A stretch of DNA of 46,409 nt, taken from positions 1 to 46,409 of the forward strand of contig BAXO01000043.1 of assembly GCA_001310555.1 (NCBI GenBank), read 5' to 3'. The notes under the pieces were generated by a model that was not told the DNA's origin, did no database searches, and saw nothing but the letters and a program-made list of their open reading frames with translations. The position numbers and the translations under genes were made by a program. The DNA is from Bacillus sp. JCM 19058. GTDB taxonomy: Bacteria; Bacillota; Bacilli; Bacillales_H; Bacillaceae_D. This document shows, piece after piece, positions 1-9,352 of the stretch (positions within the stretch are counted from its first letter, which is position 1; each line of letters starts with the position of its first letter).

Positions 1-244
1 TTAAAAGCAATATCTAATTTTTACTTTCAATGATACAATCCATGGTGAAAGGAAATGGTTGACATTTTGAAAAACAAAACCTTAACCGAAAAGTAATCGC
101 ATTCATCGAAACGGGATTCGGTGTCATCAGTTGTAGCTGTTTGACATATGTTATTTTTTTAAGCGAATCCGTCGCATTTATCCAAAGATTCAAATGGAGA
201 GCGAAGCATTGCTAATATTTTCGGAAGTAGGATTAAATTAATAA

Positions 245-258
245 TGAAAGCGCTGCTT
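245..258 (+). promoter_or_regulatory. Possible catabolite-responsive element (cre) upstream of dctP
   Basis: The bases TGAAAGCGCTGCTT match the CcpA-box consensus TGWAARCGYTWNCW at about 12 of 14 positions, including the central CG. The site lies 31 bases before the dctP start, just ahead of its AAGGGG ribosome binding site (277-282). That position suits carbon-catabolite control of a carboxylate transporter. No convincing sigma-A promoter was found around it, although a TTGACA stands at 59-64 and another at 141-146, so the regulatory role is inferred. Confidence 0.35.
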
Positions 259-289
259 TATGGTCGCTTATTAAAAAAGGGGTTAAACG

Positions 290-1327
290 ATGAGACGATC
301 ATTTTTGAAATACTCGCTATTTTGCTTCATTATACTCGTTTCATTTACGGGATGCCAAACCGATTCGGTCTTTACAGGCAACGAAATCCACGAGACATTC
401 ACTGTGAATTTAGCTTATGGCAATCAGCCAGGTGAACCGATTGATCAGCTTGCTCATAAATGGAAGGAACTCGCTGAAGCTGAGAGTAACGGGAGGCTAC
501 AATTTAATCTCTACCCAAGCTCACAGCTAGGATCCGAAGCGGATGTCGTAGAGCAGGCTTTGTTTGGCAGCAATGTGATTATTCTTACCGGGTACGATTT
601 TCTAATGAACTCTGTACCAGATATAGGCGTATTGTCGGCTCCTTATCTTGTTGATGATATTGATGAGCTGTTTTATTTGACGGAAACAGATTGGTTTGAG
701 GGACTACTCGGCCAGCTACAGAAAATGGGACTTGATATCGTTACAACGAATACGTTTTTGGGGAACGCCATTTGATGACTACGCGTGAAGTGAACTCGCC
801 CGACGATTTAAACGGGATGAAAATTCGAGTTCCAAACAACTCTATGTCAATTGGTACGTTTAGCGTGTTAGGTGCTTCTCCTACTCCGTTGCCGCTCGGA
901 GATATGTATGCCTCCTTGCAGCAGGGCGTTATAGATGGAGCCGAAAACCCGCTTCCGGTGTTAGCTGCGTCGAAGACCCATGAGGTTGCCAAGCATCTGA
1001 CCTTAACTGGTCATACAAAGATTATCAGCCCTTGGGTGACAGGAACCGACTTTATGAACTCATTGCCCGAGAATTTAAAGGAAATTCTTCGTTCAACTGG
1101 TGAAGAAGCGGGCGAATATGCTAAAGAAATACTCGCTGCTGAAGAGGCACGTGTACTTCAGGACTTTAAAGATCAGGGTGTTATCATCAATGAAATCGAT
1201 CAAGAGCCTTTTAAAAAAACGTGCTGTTGCCATTTATAAGCGTATGCCTGACTGGAGTCCTGAGCTGCAAAATACGATGGAAACACTTCTGCAGGGATCG
1301 GAGAAACACTCTGTCAACGGTGACTAG
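290..1327 (+). CDS. dctP: TRAP transporter solute-binding lipoprotein, DctP family (two frame breaks)
   Basis: Extracytoplasmic solute receptor of a tripartite ATP-independent periplasmic-type transporter, which captures organic (often carboxylate) anions and delivers them to DctQM. The start has a hydrophobic leader ending in a lipobox (FTGC at residues 19-22), so the protein should be a lipid-anchored receptor. The body has typical DctP text such as NSPDDLNGMKIRVPN. The reading frame breaks near 757 (TTTTTGGGG) and near 1214 (a run of seven A). Joining the three frames gives about 345 residues, the usual family length. It is followed 18 bases later by dctQ, so one operon is likely. The substrate cannot be read from the sequence. 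The breaks look technical, because each sits at a homopolymer and the family match continues on both sides. Confidence 0.85.
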
Positions 1328-1345
1328 AACGAGGGAGGGAGCCAG

Positions 1346-1831
1346 ATGAAGCGATTAATAAACAAAGTCGATGATTACTTAGGTGTTTTAGCCTTAAGTG
1401 GTATCATTACTCTCATTAGCGTAAACGTATTCTGCCGCTTTGTATTGAAAAGCCCTATTACGTGGACAGAAGAGGTCAGTCTAGCTTTATTTATTTGGCT
1501 AACCTTTATCGGGGTGAGCAGCGGAGTGAAAGTAAACAGTCATTTAGGAATTGACTATTTTGTCCGCAAATTGCCAGAAGCCTGGTATTATCGTCTTCAA
1601 GTATTCCGGCTTTTCGTTTTGCTTTTTGTGACTCTTGTCGTCTTTGTCGTCTGGGGCTCGCAATTTGCCATTCATGGTGCTGCCAAAGTAACACCAGTCC
1701 TTGGAATTAGCTACACCTTTATTAACATGGCAGTCCCGATTGGTTCATTCCTTGCGATTTACCACATTATCCGTGTTTTGGTGAAACGTGATAAAGGCTA
1801 TATTACACAAGAAAGAGGGTTAGAAGAATAG
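1346..1831 (+). CDS. dctQ: TRAP transporter small permease, DctQ family
   Basis: Small four-helix membrane subunit of the TRAP transporter; it pairs with DctM in the membrane and is needed for Na+-coupled uptake. The frame is intact at 161 residues. Hydrophobic segments occur near residues 15-35, 45-65, 90-110 and 125-145. The segment ITWTEEVSLALFIWLTFIG is characteristic of the family. A good ribosome binding site (GAGGGAGG) precedes the ATG. Its TAG stop overlaps the GTG start of dctM by one base, which implies translational coupling. Confidence 0.88.
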   Translation: MKRLINKVDDYLGVLALSGIITLISVNVFCRFVLKSPITWTEEVSLALFIWLTFIGVSSGVKVNSHLGIDYFVRKLPEAWYYRLQVFRLFVLLFVTLVVFVVWGSQFAIHGAAKVTPVLGISYTFINMAVPIGSFLAIYHIIRVLVKRDKGYITQERGLEE

Positions 1832-3117
1832 TGGAACTCGTGCTTACACTCCTAATTATGCTCGTGTTGATCGTAATCAACATTCCGGTAGCGTACGCTA
1901 TTCTTGCTGCTTGTGCTGTGTATTTTTTTGACAAATACCAGTTTTACGAACGAGATTCTCATCCAGCGAATGCTAGGAGGGGTGGAGTCTTTTCCGCTGC
2001 TGGCCATTGTTTTCTTTGTAACGGCTGGCATTCTAATGAATTATACAGGTATTACAGAACGAATGCTTCACTTCGCCCAGACAGTAACGGGTCATATGAA
2101 GGGAGGGTTGGCTAAGGTAAACATTTTAATGAGTGTGCTTATGGGTGGGTTGTCTGGCTCAAATATTGCTGATGCGGCGATGCAGTCGAAGGTGCTTGTT
2201 CCTGAAATGACAAAGAAAAAAAATATCCGCCTGCTTTCTCGGCGGCACTTACTGCAGCAACATCGTTAATTACGCCGATCATTCCACCCGGCATTGCTTT
2301 GATTATGTATGGCTATATCGGCAATGTGTCTATAGGTAATCTATTTTTAGCCGGGATTATACCGCAGCTCTTATGACTGTGCTGTTCCTGATTGTCGTTC
2401 AGCTCACTTCACTGAAACGCGGCTTTGAGACTAGTAAGCAGAAAGCGGCAAAGCCAAAGGAAGTGCTTGTCGCTTCAAAGGATGCCCTCCTTGCGATTTT
2501 GCTTCCTATTATTATAATTGGTGGGATTAGATTTGGAGTTTTCAGTCCGACAGAAGCCGGGGCAATTGCTGTTGTGTACGCACTTTTTTTTCGGTTTTGT
2601 GATTTACCGGAAGATGAGTGGAAGACAGCTATTCGAAGCATTAAAAGAATCTGTCAACCTGACAGCATCAATTATGATTATTATTGCAGCCGGCAGTGCC
2701 TTTGGCTGGATCCTAACACTAGAACAAATACCACAAGCCTTAACACTCTGGGTGACAGAATTCATTAATAGTCCAGCAGCTTTCCTGATTTTTGCTATGA
2801 TATTCTTGCTAATTGTGGGCATGCTTGTGGAAGGTAACATTTTATTGGTCATCTTGACGCCAATCTTTATTCCGATGCTTGATGTATACCAAATTGATCC
2901 AGTCCATTTCGGCTTGTTCTTTATCCTTTGCCTAAGCGTCGGCACAATTACCCCACCTATTGGGACGGTTATGTTCACCACCGCAACGATTACGAAAGTA
3001 AAAATCGAGGATTTCATTAAAGAGGTCTGGCCGTTTTGGATTACACTCTTTGTCGCTATCCTGCTCGTAGCTTTCATTCCACAAATTTCTCTATGGCTAC
3101 CAAGCATGTTTCCTTAA
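1831..3117 (+). CDS. dctM: TRAP transporter large permease, DctM family (about four frame breaks)
   Basis: Large membrane subunit that forms the transport pathway of the TRAP system. It starts at a GTG overlapping the dctQ stop. Frames must be joined near 1945, 2220 (run of eight A), 2365 and 2590 (run of eight T). The assembled product is about 428 residues, the normal DctM length. Family hallmarks include the stretch LMGGLSGSNIADAAMQSK, a helix ending in ITPIIPPG, and a C-terminal SVGTITPPIGTVMF segment. Four breaks in one gene whose flanks all match the family are best explained by uncorrected base-calling errors. A long open frame on the opposite strand over the same bases is a shadow. 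Confidence 0.8.
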
Positions 3118-3256
3118 TAAATTAAAAAAAGTAGGAAATGAAATCTCCCTTTTTATGCGAAAAAGGTATGACTTTATACAGGATGTAAAATATTGAAGCA
3201 TGGGTAACTCCAGGTAATTATACAAATTATCGTTAATTTTGATAAAATTCAATGTT

Positions 3257-3284
3257 CATTAGGGTATATCGTCATGCCCTAATG
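3257..3284 (+). terminator. Possible weak terminator hairpin after dctM
   Basis: Eight-base arms CATTAGGG and CCCTAATG enclose a 12-base loop 140 bases after the dctM stop. A loosely T-rich stretch follows rather than a clean T run. It may end the TRAP operon, but the long distance and poor T tract make this uncertain. Confidence 0.35.
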
Positions 3285-3423
3285 GAATGATTTTCCTTTT
3301 GTATCAAGTATGAACTCTTAATCGACGACGCATGCGTATGTCCACCTTTTACAGCTTGGAGACCCTTTGTTCTGGGCCTGTAAGCATAATGATGAGAAAA
3401 AGAGCTCTCGTAGAATCTCGAAC

Positions 3424-3690
3424 TTAATCGTCAAAGAAAATGCATTTTTGTCGAATTTTCTGGATCGAGTATCGAATTAACAAATTTTCCTGTCGAATTT
3501 TTGTGTTCGACTGACGAATGACCTGGCTCACCCGTCGAATCTTCTGAGCGCACAATTTCCTGTTATTTTGTGGAGCTTCCTTGCGGCCAAAGTTAAAACC
3601 GCGCTTAAGGACACGCCCCATCCTTGAACCTCTTACCGTATGTTGAAGTCTCATGTCCAATTTAATATAGGCTTGGCAAAAACAGAGCAC
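3424..3690 (-). CDS. Possible small basic protein with IRQ heptad repeats
   Basis: This 88-codon frame encodes a basic peptide whose C-terminal half repeats a seven-residue unit built on IRQ/IRR/IRY (IRRVSQV, IRQSNTK, IRQENLL, IRYSIQK, IRQKCIF). The underlying DNA is an exact 21-bp period (see the repeat entry). I see no good ribosome binding site and no membrane or signal segment. Similar short IRQ-repeat frames are, as I recall, scattered through Bacillaceae genomes, so this may be a dispersed repeat rather than a gene. Not recognised as any characterised family. Confidence 0.2.
   Translation of the reverse strand: MLCFCQAYIKLDMRLQHTVRGSRMGRVLKRGFNFGRKEAPQNNRKLCAQKIRRVSQVIRQSNTKIRQENLLIRYSIQKIRQKCIFFDD
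3446..3550. repeat. 21-bp degenerate tandem repeat, five units
   Basis: The hexamer TCGAAT (once ACGAAT) recurs at 3451, 3472, 3493, 3514 and 3535, that is every 21 bases. Bases around each core are partly conserved (for example GTCGAATTTT), while the rest of each unit has drifted. A period divisible by three keeps the minus-strand frame open as a heptad peptide repeat. The spacing is too regular for chance. The units are contiguous and degenerate, which excludes a CRISPR array. Confidence 0.7.
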
Positions 3691-3717
3691 GAATCCTCGT
3701 CAAGTTTCGACAAGTCC

Positions 3718-3747
3718 AAAAAACCGCCTCTATCTAAAGGCGGTTTT
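3718..3747. terminator. Rho-independent terminator hairpin
   Basis: AAACCGCCT and AGGCGGTTT pair as nine-base arms around an eight-base loop. The arms end in A and T tracts, so the hairpin can act on either strand. On the minus strand it would end the LCP gene about 120 bases downstream of its stop. On the plus strand nothing clear lies upstream except the tandem-repeat region. Confidence 0.7.
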
Positions 3748-3812
3748 ACATAAAAGTTCTTGTCGCTTATACTACCAAACAACTCATTGAATCAAAAGGA
3801 GACGTATTTTAC

Positions 3813-3905
3813 ATGGATACAATAAACGCTCAAAAAAACGTTAATTCCTGCGCCCTGATACGAATTAGGAGTCAAGCCCTAAATGGGTTCGTAACTCACT
3901 GCTGA
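3813..3905 (+). CDS. Orphan gene start: 30-codon ORF with ribosome binding site
   Basis: AAGGAG at 3796-3801 lies 11 bases before an ATG that opens a 30-codon frame starting MDTINAQKNVN. The last ~40 bases run antisense across the 3' end of the LCP gene. The start region looks like a genuine translation start, but the product is too short to recognise. It may be the stub of a gene whose remainder was lost, or coincidence. Confidence 0.15.
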   Translation: MDTINAQKNVNSCALIRIRSQALNGFVTHC

Positions 3906-4786
3906 CTCTCGCGACTTCTTCATCGGGGACGATTAAATACCACAATCCGTCGATTCTTTCACCACTTCCGGCTATCTCCATTTGTTCGATGCTGTGGCGG
4001 GCCTCGCGGTAATTCGATTGAATTGTCCACATTGTGTTTAAATCCATATCGGTTCGGACGGATTCGCCAACGGCATCAAAGATGCTACCGACCTTAGTAA
4101 TAGAGCTTAACTGGGCACCTTCCTGTATCATCGCATCGACAATTTGGCGTTGTCGATCGTTTCGACCGAAGTCGCCGCGTGGATCCTCATAACGCATACG
4201 AGAGTAAGCGAGCGCCTCATCGCCGTTCAGAAAGAGCTCACCTTCTTCAAAATTAAACCCGCTCTGTGAAAAGGCAAAGTCGTTATGCACACTGACGCCA
4301 CCAACTGCATCGACAAGTGACTGAAATCCTTCCATATTTATACTAACGTAGTGGTCAATTGGTATGTTAAGGAAGTTCTCGACCGATGCGACAGCCATAT
4401 CTACCCCACCATATGCATAGGCATGGTTAATTTTCTCTATTGTTCCGCGACCGACAATTTCTGCACGAGTGTCTCGTGGTAAACTAAGCATTTTGACCGA
4501 TTGCTCTTCAGGGTTAACTGTCATAATAATTAAAGTGTCGGATCGGCCCGAGTGATTATCGCCCCGTGAATCGACACCTGTTATTAAAAAGGAAAGTGGT
4601 TCTTTATCTTCTAGGTTGACCGCAACCTCACGTTTATCGGAAGTAGGTCGTTCCCACGGCTCGTGAATATCCGTTGCCAAATCGGTAACAGACTTGTAAA
4701 GATAGATGCCGTAGCCAACGACTGATAGAAACAAAATACCGACAATAATTGCTAAAGTAATCAGAAATTTTTTTCATTGCTGGCAT
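3865..4786 (-). CDS. LytR-CpsA-Psr (LCP) family cell-wall polymer ligase
   Basis: LCP enzymes move undecaprenyl-linked anionic glycopolymers or capsule chains onto peptidoglycan at the outer membrane face. This protein has one N-terminal helix and an extracellular LCP domain. Visible motifs are LITGVDSR, GRSDTLIIMTVNP, MLSLPRDTR, KINHAYAYGG and the arginine-rich SRMRYEDPRGDFGRNDRQRQI. About 307 residues. The ATG at 4786 has a GGAGAAAGCGGG binding site; the frame then breaks in a run of seven T at 4768-4774, after which the helix and the domain read through. It is divergent from the EPS operon, so it may attach that polysaccharide to the wall, but it could equally serve teichoic acid. Gene-level identity within the TagT/U/V group is not resolved. 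Confidence 0.88.
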
Positions 4787-4914
4787 GTCCCGCTTTCTCC
4801 AAAGTATATTGTTAATTGACATTCTTTTCATGAAATTCTCACTTTCTCACAATATTATAAGCTTTTTCGTAATTAACAGCAATCAAAACTTAACATACAC
4901 GGATTGACAAGTTA

Positions 4915-4923
4915 TGATATAAT
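4915..4923 (+). promoter_or_regulatory. Extended -10 promoter of the EPS operon
   Basis: TGATATAAT is a perfect extended -10 (TGnTATAAT) 41 bases upstream of the first EPS start. The -35 position 17 bases upstream (4895-4900) is poor, as is common with extended -10 elements. A TTGACA at 4904-4909 is only eight bases from this hexamer and cannot be its -35. Confidence 0.55.
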
Positions 4924-4963
4924 CCTTCTGTATTTTAAAAATCTCGGGAGGTCTATGAATATA

Positions 4964-5735
4964 ATGGAAGAAACGATTAGCCTCAATGATATAGTAGATA
5001 CGTTAAAACGGCGCGTAAAGTTGTTAGTCATACTTCCTTTACTGGCTGTTCTCGTCAGTGCGTTAATTAGTTATTTTTTTACTGACTCCTATCTATGAAA
5101 ACTCAACTCAGCTACTAGTCAACCAGTCCCAGCAGGATCAAGTGTATAGCCAAGCCGATATCAGAACCAATGTTGAACTTATTAATACGTATAATGTGCT
5201 AATTAAAAGTCCAGCAATTCTTGATAAAGTGATTGAAGAAGCAGGCTTAACAGATACATACACGCAATTAAATGAAAGAATTTCTGTTGGTAGTGAGGGT
5301 GACTCTCAGGTCGTTACGATTAAAGCACAGCATCCGAATCCAGGAATCGCTGCGCAAATTGCTAATACGACTGCCTCCGTTTTCCAGCGAGAGGTTGTCA
5401 CGCTGATGAATGTTGATAATGTCAGCATTTTAGCAGAAGCGCAAGTAAGTGATAATCCTTCTCCGATTGCGCCTAACCCAACCTTAAATATGATGATTGC
5501 TTTTGTTGTCGGGTTAATGCTTGCGGTTGGTCTTGCATTTTTACTAGAGTTCTTAGACAAGACAATTAAAACGGAAAAAGATATTGACGAGTTGGGTCTT
5601 CCCTTACTAGGAACTGTTGCAAAAATGGAAGAGATTAAGCCTGAGGATAAAAATGTCGTATTAATGCAAGGAGGTCGTGAGAGTGGCTCGTCTACGTCAA
5701 GGAAAAGTCAGCATGCAGAGACAGTTGATTACTAA
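4964..5735 (+). CDS. Wzz/YveK-type polysaccharide chain-length and kinase-adaptor protein
   Basis: Membrane adaptor that activates the adjacent tyrosine kinase and influences EPS chain length (EpsA/CapA/YwqC type). It has an N-terminal cytoplasmic stretch, a first helix near residues 20-40, an extracellular region, a proline-rich PSPIAPNPT motif, and a second helix (MMIAFVVGLMLAVGL), then a short cytoplasmic tail. The frame breaks in a run of T near 5078; the family reads through as LTPIYENSTQLL. The ATG at 4964 lies 12 bases from GGGAGG; an ATG at 4955 is in frame but only three bases away. The 3' end overlaps the kinase gene by about 50 bases. Confidence 0.82.
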
Positions 5736-6372
5736 TACAAATAAAAATTCACCAGTCTCTGAGCAATATCGTACAATTCGGACAAACATCGAATTTTCCT
5801 CTGTTGATCAGGAGCTGAAAACGATCGTTGTGACCTCGGCAGGCCCTGCCGAGGGAAAATCAACAACTGCCGCTAATTTGGCAGTTGTCATGGCACACAA
5901 TGGGCAACAAGTTCTTCTGGTTGATGCAGATTTACGCAAACCGACCTCGCATTACACGTTTGGAATGATTAATACGAGAGGGCTAACTAATGTGCTGACA
6001 AAGCAAGAAACATTAGAAGAGGCGGTTCGGCAAACTAAAATTGAAAACTTGTCACTGCTGACCTGTGGCCCAATTCCGCCTAACCCAGCCGAGCTGCTAA
6101 ACTCTAAAATGATGGAGCGTGTGCTCGAGATGGCAGGGACGGAATATGACATTGTGATTATCGATACGCCACCTGTAATGGTAGTGACTGATGCGCAAAT
6201 ATTGGCAAACAAATGCGACGGCGTAATTTTGGTTGTCTCAAGTGGGAAAACAGAGCGTGAGCAAGCGATAAAAACAAAAGAGCAGCTCCAAAAAGTAAAA
6301 GCTCGCTTGTTAGGCGTCGTTTTAAACAATAAGGATACAAAGGATGGCCAGTACTATTATTACAGTAATTAA
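5683..6372 (+). CDS. BY-kinase: capsular/EPS tyrosine autokinase
   Basis: Cytoplasmic bacterial tyrosine kinase of the CapB/EpsB/YwqD class, activated by the preceding adaptor and controlling EPS polymerisation. The intact product has a Walker A motif (SAGPAEGKSTTAANLA, near residue 52), Walker A' (VLLVDADLRKP), Walker B (DIVIIDTPP) and a C-terminal tyrosine cluster (QYYYYSN) that is the autophosphorylation site. The GTG at 5683 lies eight bases after AAGGAGG; a GTG at 5677 is too close. Length (229 residues) is normal for the separate-kinase form in Firmicutes. Confidence 0.92.
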   Translation: MARLRQGKVSMQRQLITNTNKNSPVSEQYRTIRTNIEFSSVDQELKTIVVTSAGPAEGKSTTAANLAVVMAHNGQQVLLVDADLRKPTSHYTFGMINTRGLTNVLTKQETLEEAVRQTKIENLSLLTCGPIPPNPAELLNSKMMERVLEMAGTEYDIVIIDTPPVMVVTDAQILANKCDGVILVVSSGKTEREQAIKTKEQLQKVKARLLGVVLNNKDTKDGQYYYYSN

Positions 6373-6393
6373 AAACTAGAAGGAGGATAGATG

Positions 6394-7168
6394 ATGATCG
6401 ACATCCATTGCCATATTTTACCGAATATAGATGATGGACCAATATCTATAACACACAGTCTATCTATGGCTAAAATCGCAGAACGGGAAGGGATTACAAC
6501 GATTATCGCAACACCGCACCATCGCCACCCTTCATTTGAAGAGAACAATGGAGAGTCGGTCAAGCAGGCGGTTGATCTACTTAATGATCGTCTGCTTGAA
6601 GAAGAGATAAATGTCAAAATTCTTCCTGCTCAAGAAGTCAGGATTTATGGGGGAATGATTGAAGGGATAAAAAAAGGGGAGACACTGCCGTTAGTTGCTG
6701 GTGGCTCTTTTGTGTTAATCGAATTCCCCTCCAGTCAGGTTCCGCATTATACGGAACGTCTCTTTTACGATATGCAGTGCCAAGGTTACATCCCGATCAT
6801 TGCCCATCCTGAGCGAAATAAAGCGTTTATTGAGGAGCCGAGACGTCTGTATGAGCTCGTGGTCAATGGGGCATTGACTCAGGTCACAGCAGCAAGCCTC
6901 ATCGGCCATTTTGGTAAGAATATTAAGAGATTTACGGAGCAATTAATCGAAGCTAATCAAGCCCACTTCATCGCTTCGGACGCCCATAACGAGGGAGAAC
7001 GTTCTTTCAGGTTAAAAAAAAGCCTATGCTGCTGCCGAAAAGCGTTTTGGTCTTGAAGTCATCTATCAATTGCAAGAAAATACAGAACTATTACTCAGGA
7101 ATGAAAATTTAATTTTATATCCACCAGAACGAATTAAGAAACGGAAAAAGCTGTTTAATATGTTTTAA
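6394..7168 (+). CDS. PHP-domain tyrosine-protein phosphatase, CpsB/CapC/YwqE family
   Basis: Metal-dependent phosphatase that dephosphorylates the BY-kinase and resets the EPS assembly cycle. Motifs include the N-terminal metal site (IDIHCHILPNIDDGP), ATPHHRHP, the IIAHPERNK strand and the C-terminal SDAHN. The frame breaks in a run of eight A near 7015, then continues as an amphipathic C-terminus to a TAA at 7168, giving about 257 residues, the family length. AAGGAGG at 6380-6386 favours the second of two adjacent ATG codons. In the B. subtilis eps operon the phosphatase is not in this place, so the cluster here carries its own kinase-phosphatase switch. Confidence 0.87.
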
Positions 7169-7171
7169 GAA

Positions 7172-7296
7172 CAAGACGGTGATGTCTCCTGCCCGCTATA
7201 GTCGGAGGCACTCGACATCCTTGTGGGGGGACATGCTCTCCCTTAGGCACCTGTTGCCGATAAGGCTGTGTGAGGGGAGGTTCAATGCCTTACTGT
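7172..7296 (+). ncRNA. Structured leader resembling the EAR (epsC) antitermination RNA
   Basis: The region between the phosphatase and epsC genes folds strongly. CAAG (7172-7175) plus GATGTC (7181-7186) pair with GACATC plus CTTG (7214-7223) around an inner TGCC/GGCA stem (7190-7193 with 7207-7210). A G-rich hairpin (7225-7242), a GGCA...TGCC hairpin (7246-7258) and a TAAGGC/GCCTTA stem (7261-7266 with 7287-7292) follow. The EAR element of Bacillales lies in the same place, just before epsC in eps operons, and allows polymerase to read through terminators in these long operons. I assign it from position and fold; I have not matched it base by base to the Rfam model. Confidence 0.55.
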
Positions 7297-7484
7297 TATA
7301 TTTGATACTGATCTTGGATCCCAGAAAATTCTGCATTTAAGTTGTAGTAATTAAAAATACTTTACTATCGACATTTACTCTATTCTAAAAAAGTTTTCAT
7401 CAGTGTCGTCTATAAATTCAGAAAATAGTGATGACTTTTTAATCCTAATCAACTAAACTCACGAGGAAAGGAAAGGGCGCACAA

Positions 7485-9300
7485 ATGACATATAAAAAGC
7501 GACTTGCAGCCTAGTGCTGACAGATTCAGTTATTATTTTAGTCTCCATTTACATTAGCAATTTTTTTGTTGGTACCTGGTAGTAATCCATTTACGCTTAT
7601 TTTGCTTATCAGCTCTCTCGTTCTACTGGCGAGTCATCATGTATTTGCACGCATTTATAAACTCTATAAGAGAGCATGGCAGTATGCTAGTATCAACGAA
7701 CTATACGGTATAGTAATGGCTGTCACTTTCTCCGTAGCATTAACGGCAATCGCTCAGTTTATCATGATTCAGGATGTAACGTTTCGTACACTAGCCATTA
7801 CTTGGATGCTTCACGTTCTCTTAATTGGAGGCTCACGGTTTTCCTGGCGAATCTACAGAGATACATATATTAAACCGAAGAATCTAGCGGGGAAACGAGC
7901 GTTAATCATAGGTGCAGGAAGTGCAGGTACGATGATTGCGCGACAATTAAAGCAAAGCAATGAAGGTGAGCTGATTCCTGTAGGTTTCATAGATGATGCG
8001 ATTCATAAGCAGCATCTTGAGATTTTGAGTGTGCCAGTACTAGGAAATCGTGATGAGATTGAACGGATCGTGAATGAATACGAGATAGACCATATTATTA
8101 TTGCGATTCCTTCGCTTAATCGCCAGGAACTCAATAATATTTTTCAAGAATGTGCAAAGACGAAAGCTCAAACAAAAATCCTGCCAAGGGTTGAGGATTT
8201 AATGTTAGGCAATGTGGAAGTCAACCAGTTCCGTGACGTCGAGGTAGAGGATCTATTAGGACGTGAACCCGTTGAGCTTGATGTTGATGGCATTGGCCAA
8301 TATATATCGGATCAAACGGTTCTAGTCACAGGAGCAGGGGGCTCGATTGGTTCAGAGATATGTCGCCAGCTTTCTCAGTTCTCACCTAAAGAGATCGTTT
8401 TGCTAGGTCACGGTGAAAATAGTATTTATTCGATAGAAATGGAATTAAGAAGAACTGTACCTGAGTTAAGGATTGTAACTGAAATTGCCGATATCCAAGA
8501 TCGGGACAAAATCGCAGCAATTCTGAAAAAACGTAAGCCACATGTTGTCTTTCATGCAGCTGCCCATAAGCACGTTCCTTTAATGGAACGCAACCCTGAA
8601 GAAGCCGTGAAAAACAATGTCATGGGAACGAAAAATGTAGCGGAAGCAGCAAGTCATGCCAACGTTAATACATTTGTTATGATTTCAACGGACAAAGCGG
8701 TCAATCCAACAAGTGTGATGGGTGCAACAAAACGGATTGCGGAAATGATTATTCAACACATGGACATCATTAGCGATACAAGGTTCGTTGCGGTTCGCTT
8801 CGGTAATGTTTTGGGCAGTCGCGGCAGTGTAATCCCCCTATTCAAGGAGCAAATCAAAAACGGAGGTCCTGTCACTGTCACTCATCCTGACATGGTTCGT
8901 TATTTCATGACAATCCCTGAAGCTTCAAGGCTTGTCCTTCAAGCGGGTGCATTGGCAGAAGGCGGAGAAGTCTTTGTTCTAGATATGGGTGAGCCGGTTA
9001 AAATCGTTGACTTGGCGAGGAATCTTATTAAACTATCTGGCTATTCAGAGGAAGATATCCCGATTACCTTTACAGGAATGAGACCGGGCGAAAAAAATGT
9101 TTGAGGAATTGCTCAGTAAGGATGAGGTTCATGAAGAGCAAGTATATCCGATGATTTATCGTGGAAAGACGCCTGAGGTGAATATCAATATTATTTACAA
9201 ATTGACAGAGCAAGTGAACAGTTTATCGACTGAAGAACTAAGAGGTAAGCTGTTAGATACGGCTAACTTCCGAGTTGCTAAATTAAAGATACTAGTATGA
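7485..9300 (+). CDS. epsC: EpsC/CapD-type membrane UDP-sugar 4,6-dehydratase
   Basis: Membrane-bound NAD-dependent dehydratase that converts UDP-GlcNAc to the 4-keto-6-deoxy sugar, the first step toward bacillosamine-type sugars. Four N-terminal helices are followed by a first Rossmann motif (GAGSAGTMIA) and a second one (TGAGGSIGSEI), the STDKAVNP active-site region and a RPGEK end motif. The assembled length is about 604 residues, normal for the family. Frames break near 7511 (a missing base at AGCCTAG), 7565 (run of T) and 9094 (run of seven A). The ATG at 7485 follows GGAAAGGG. About 190 bases of untranslated leader separate it from the EAR-like fold. Confidence 0.87.
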
Positions 9301-9352
9301 GAGGTTAACCAATTATAAACATATAGATTTGTGGAAAGCGAGTGAGAGATGC

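Noticed and set aside
2604..3107. Long open frame (167 codons) on the minus strand across dctM
   Set aside because: It is antisense to a conserved permease, has no binding site and no family resemblance.
290..3117. TRAP operon as a set of pseudogenes
   Set aside because: Six breaks all fall at homopolymers or short repeats and the protein text is otherwise perfect, as across the rest of the window.
3446..3550. CRISPR array
   Set aside because: Units are contiguous 21-mers without unique spacers, degenerate, and no cas gene is present.
4904..4909. TTGACA as -35 of the EPS promoter
   Set aside because: Only eight bases separate it from TATAAT, and no other good -10 lies 16 to 18 bases downstream.
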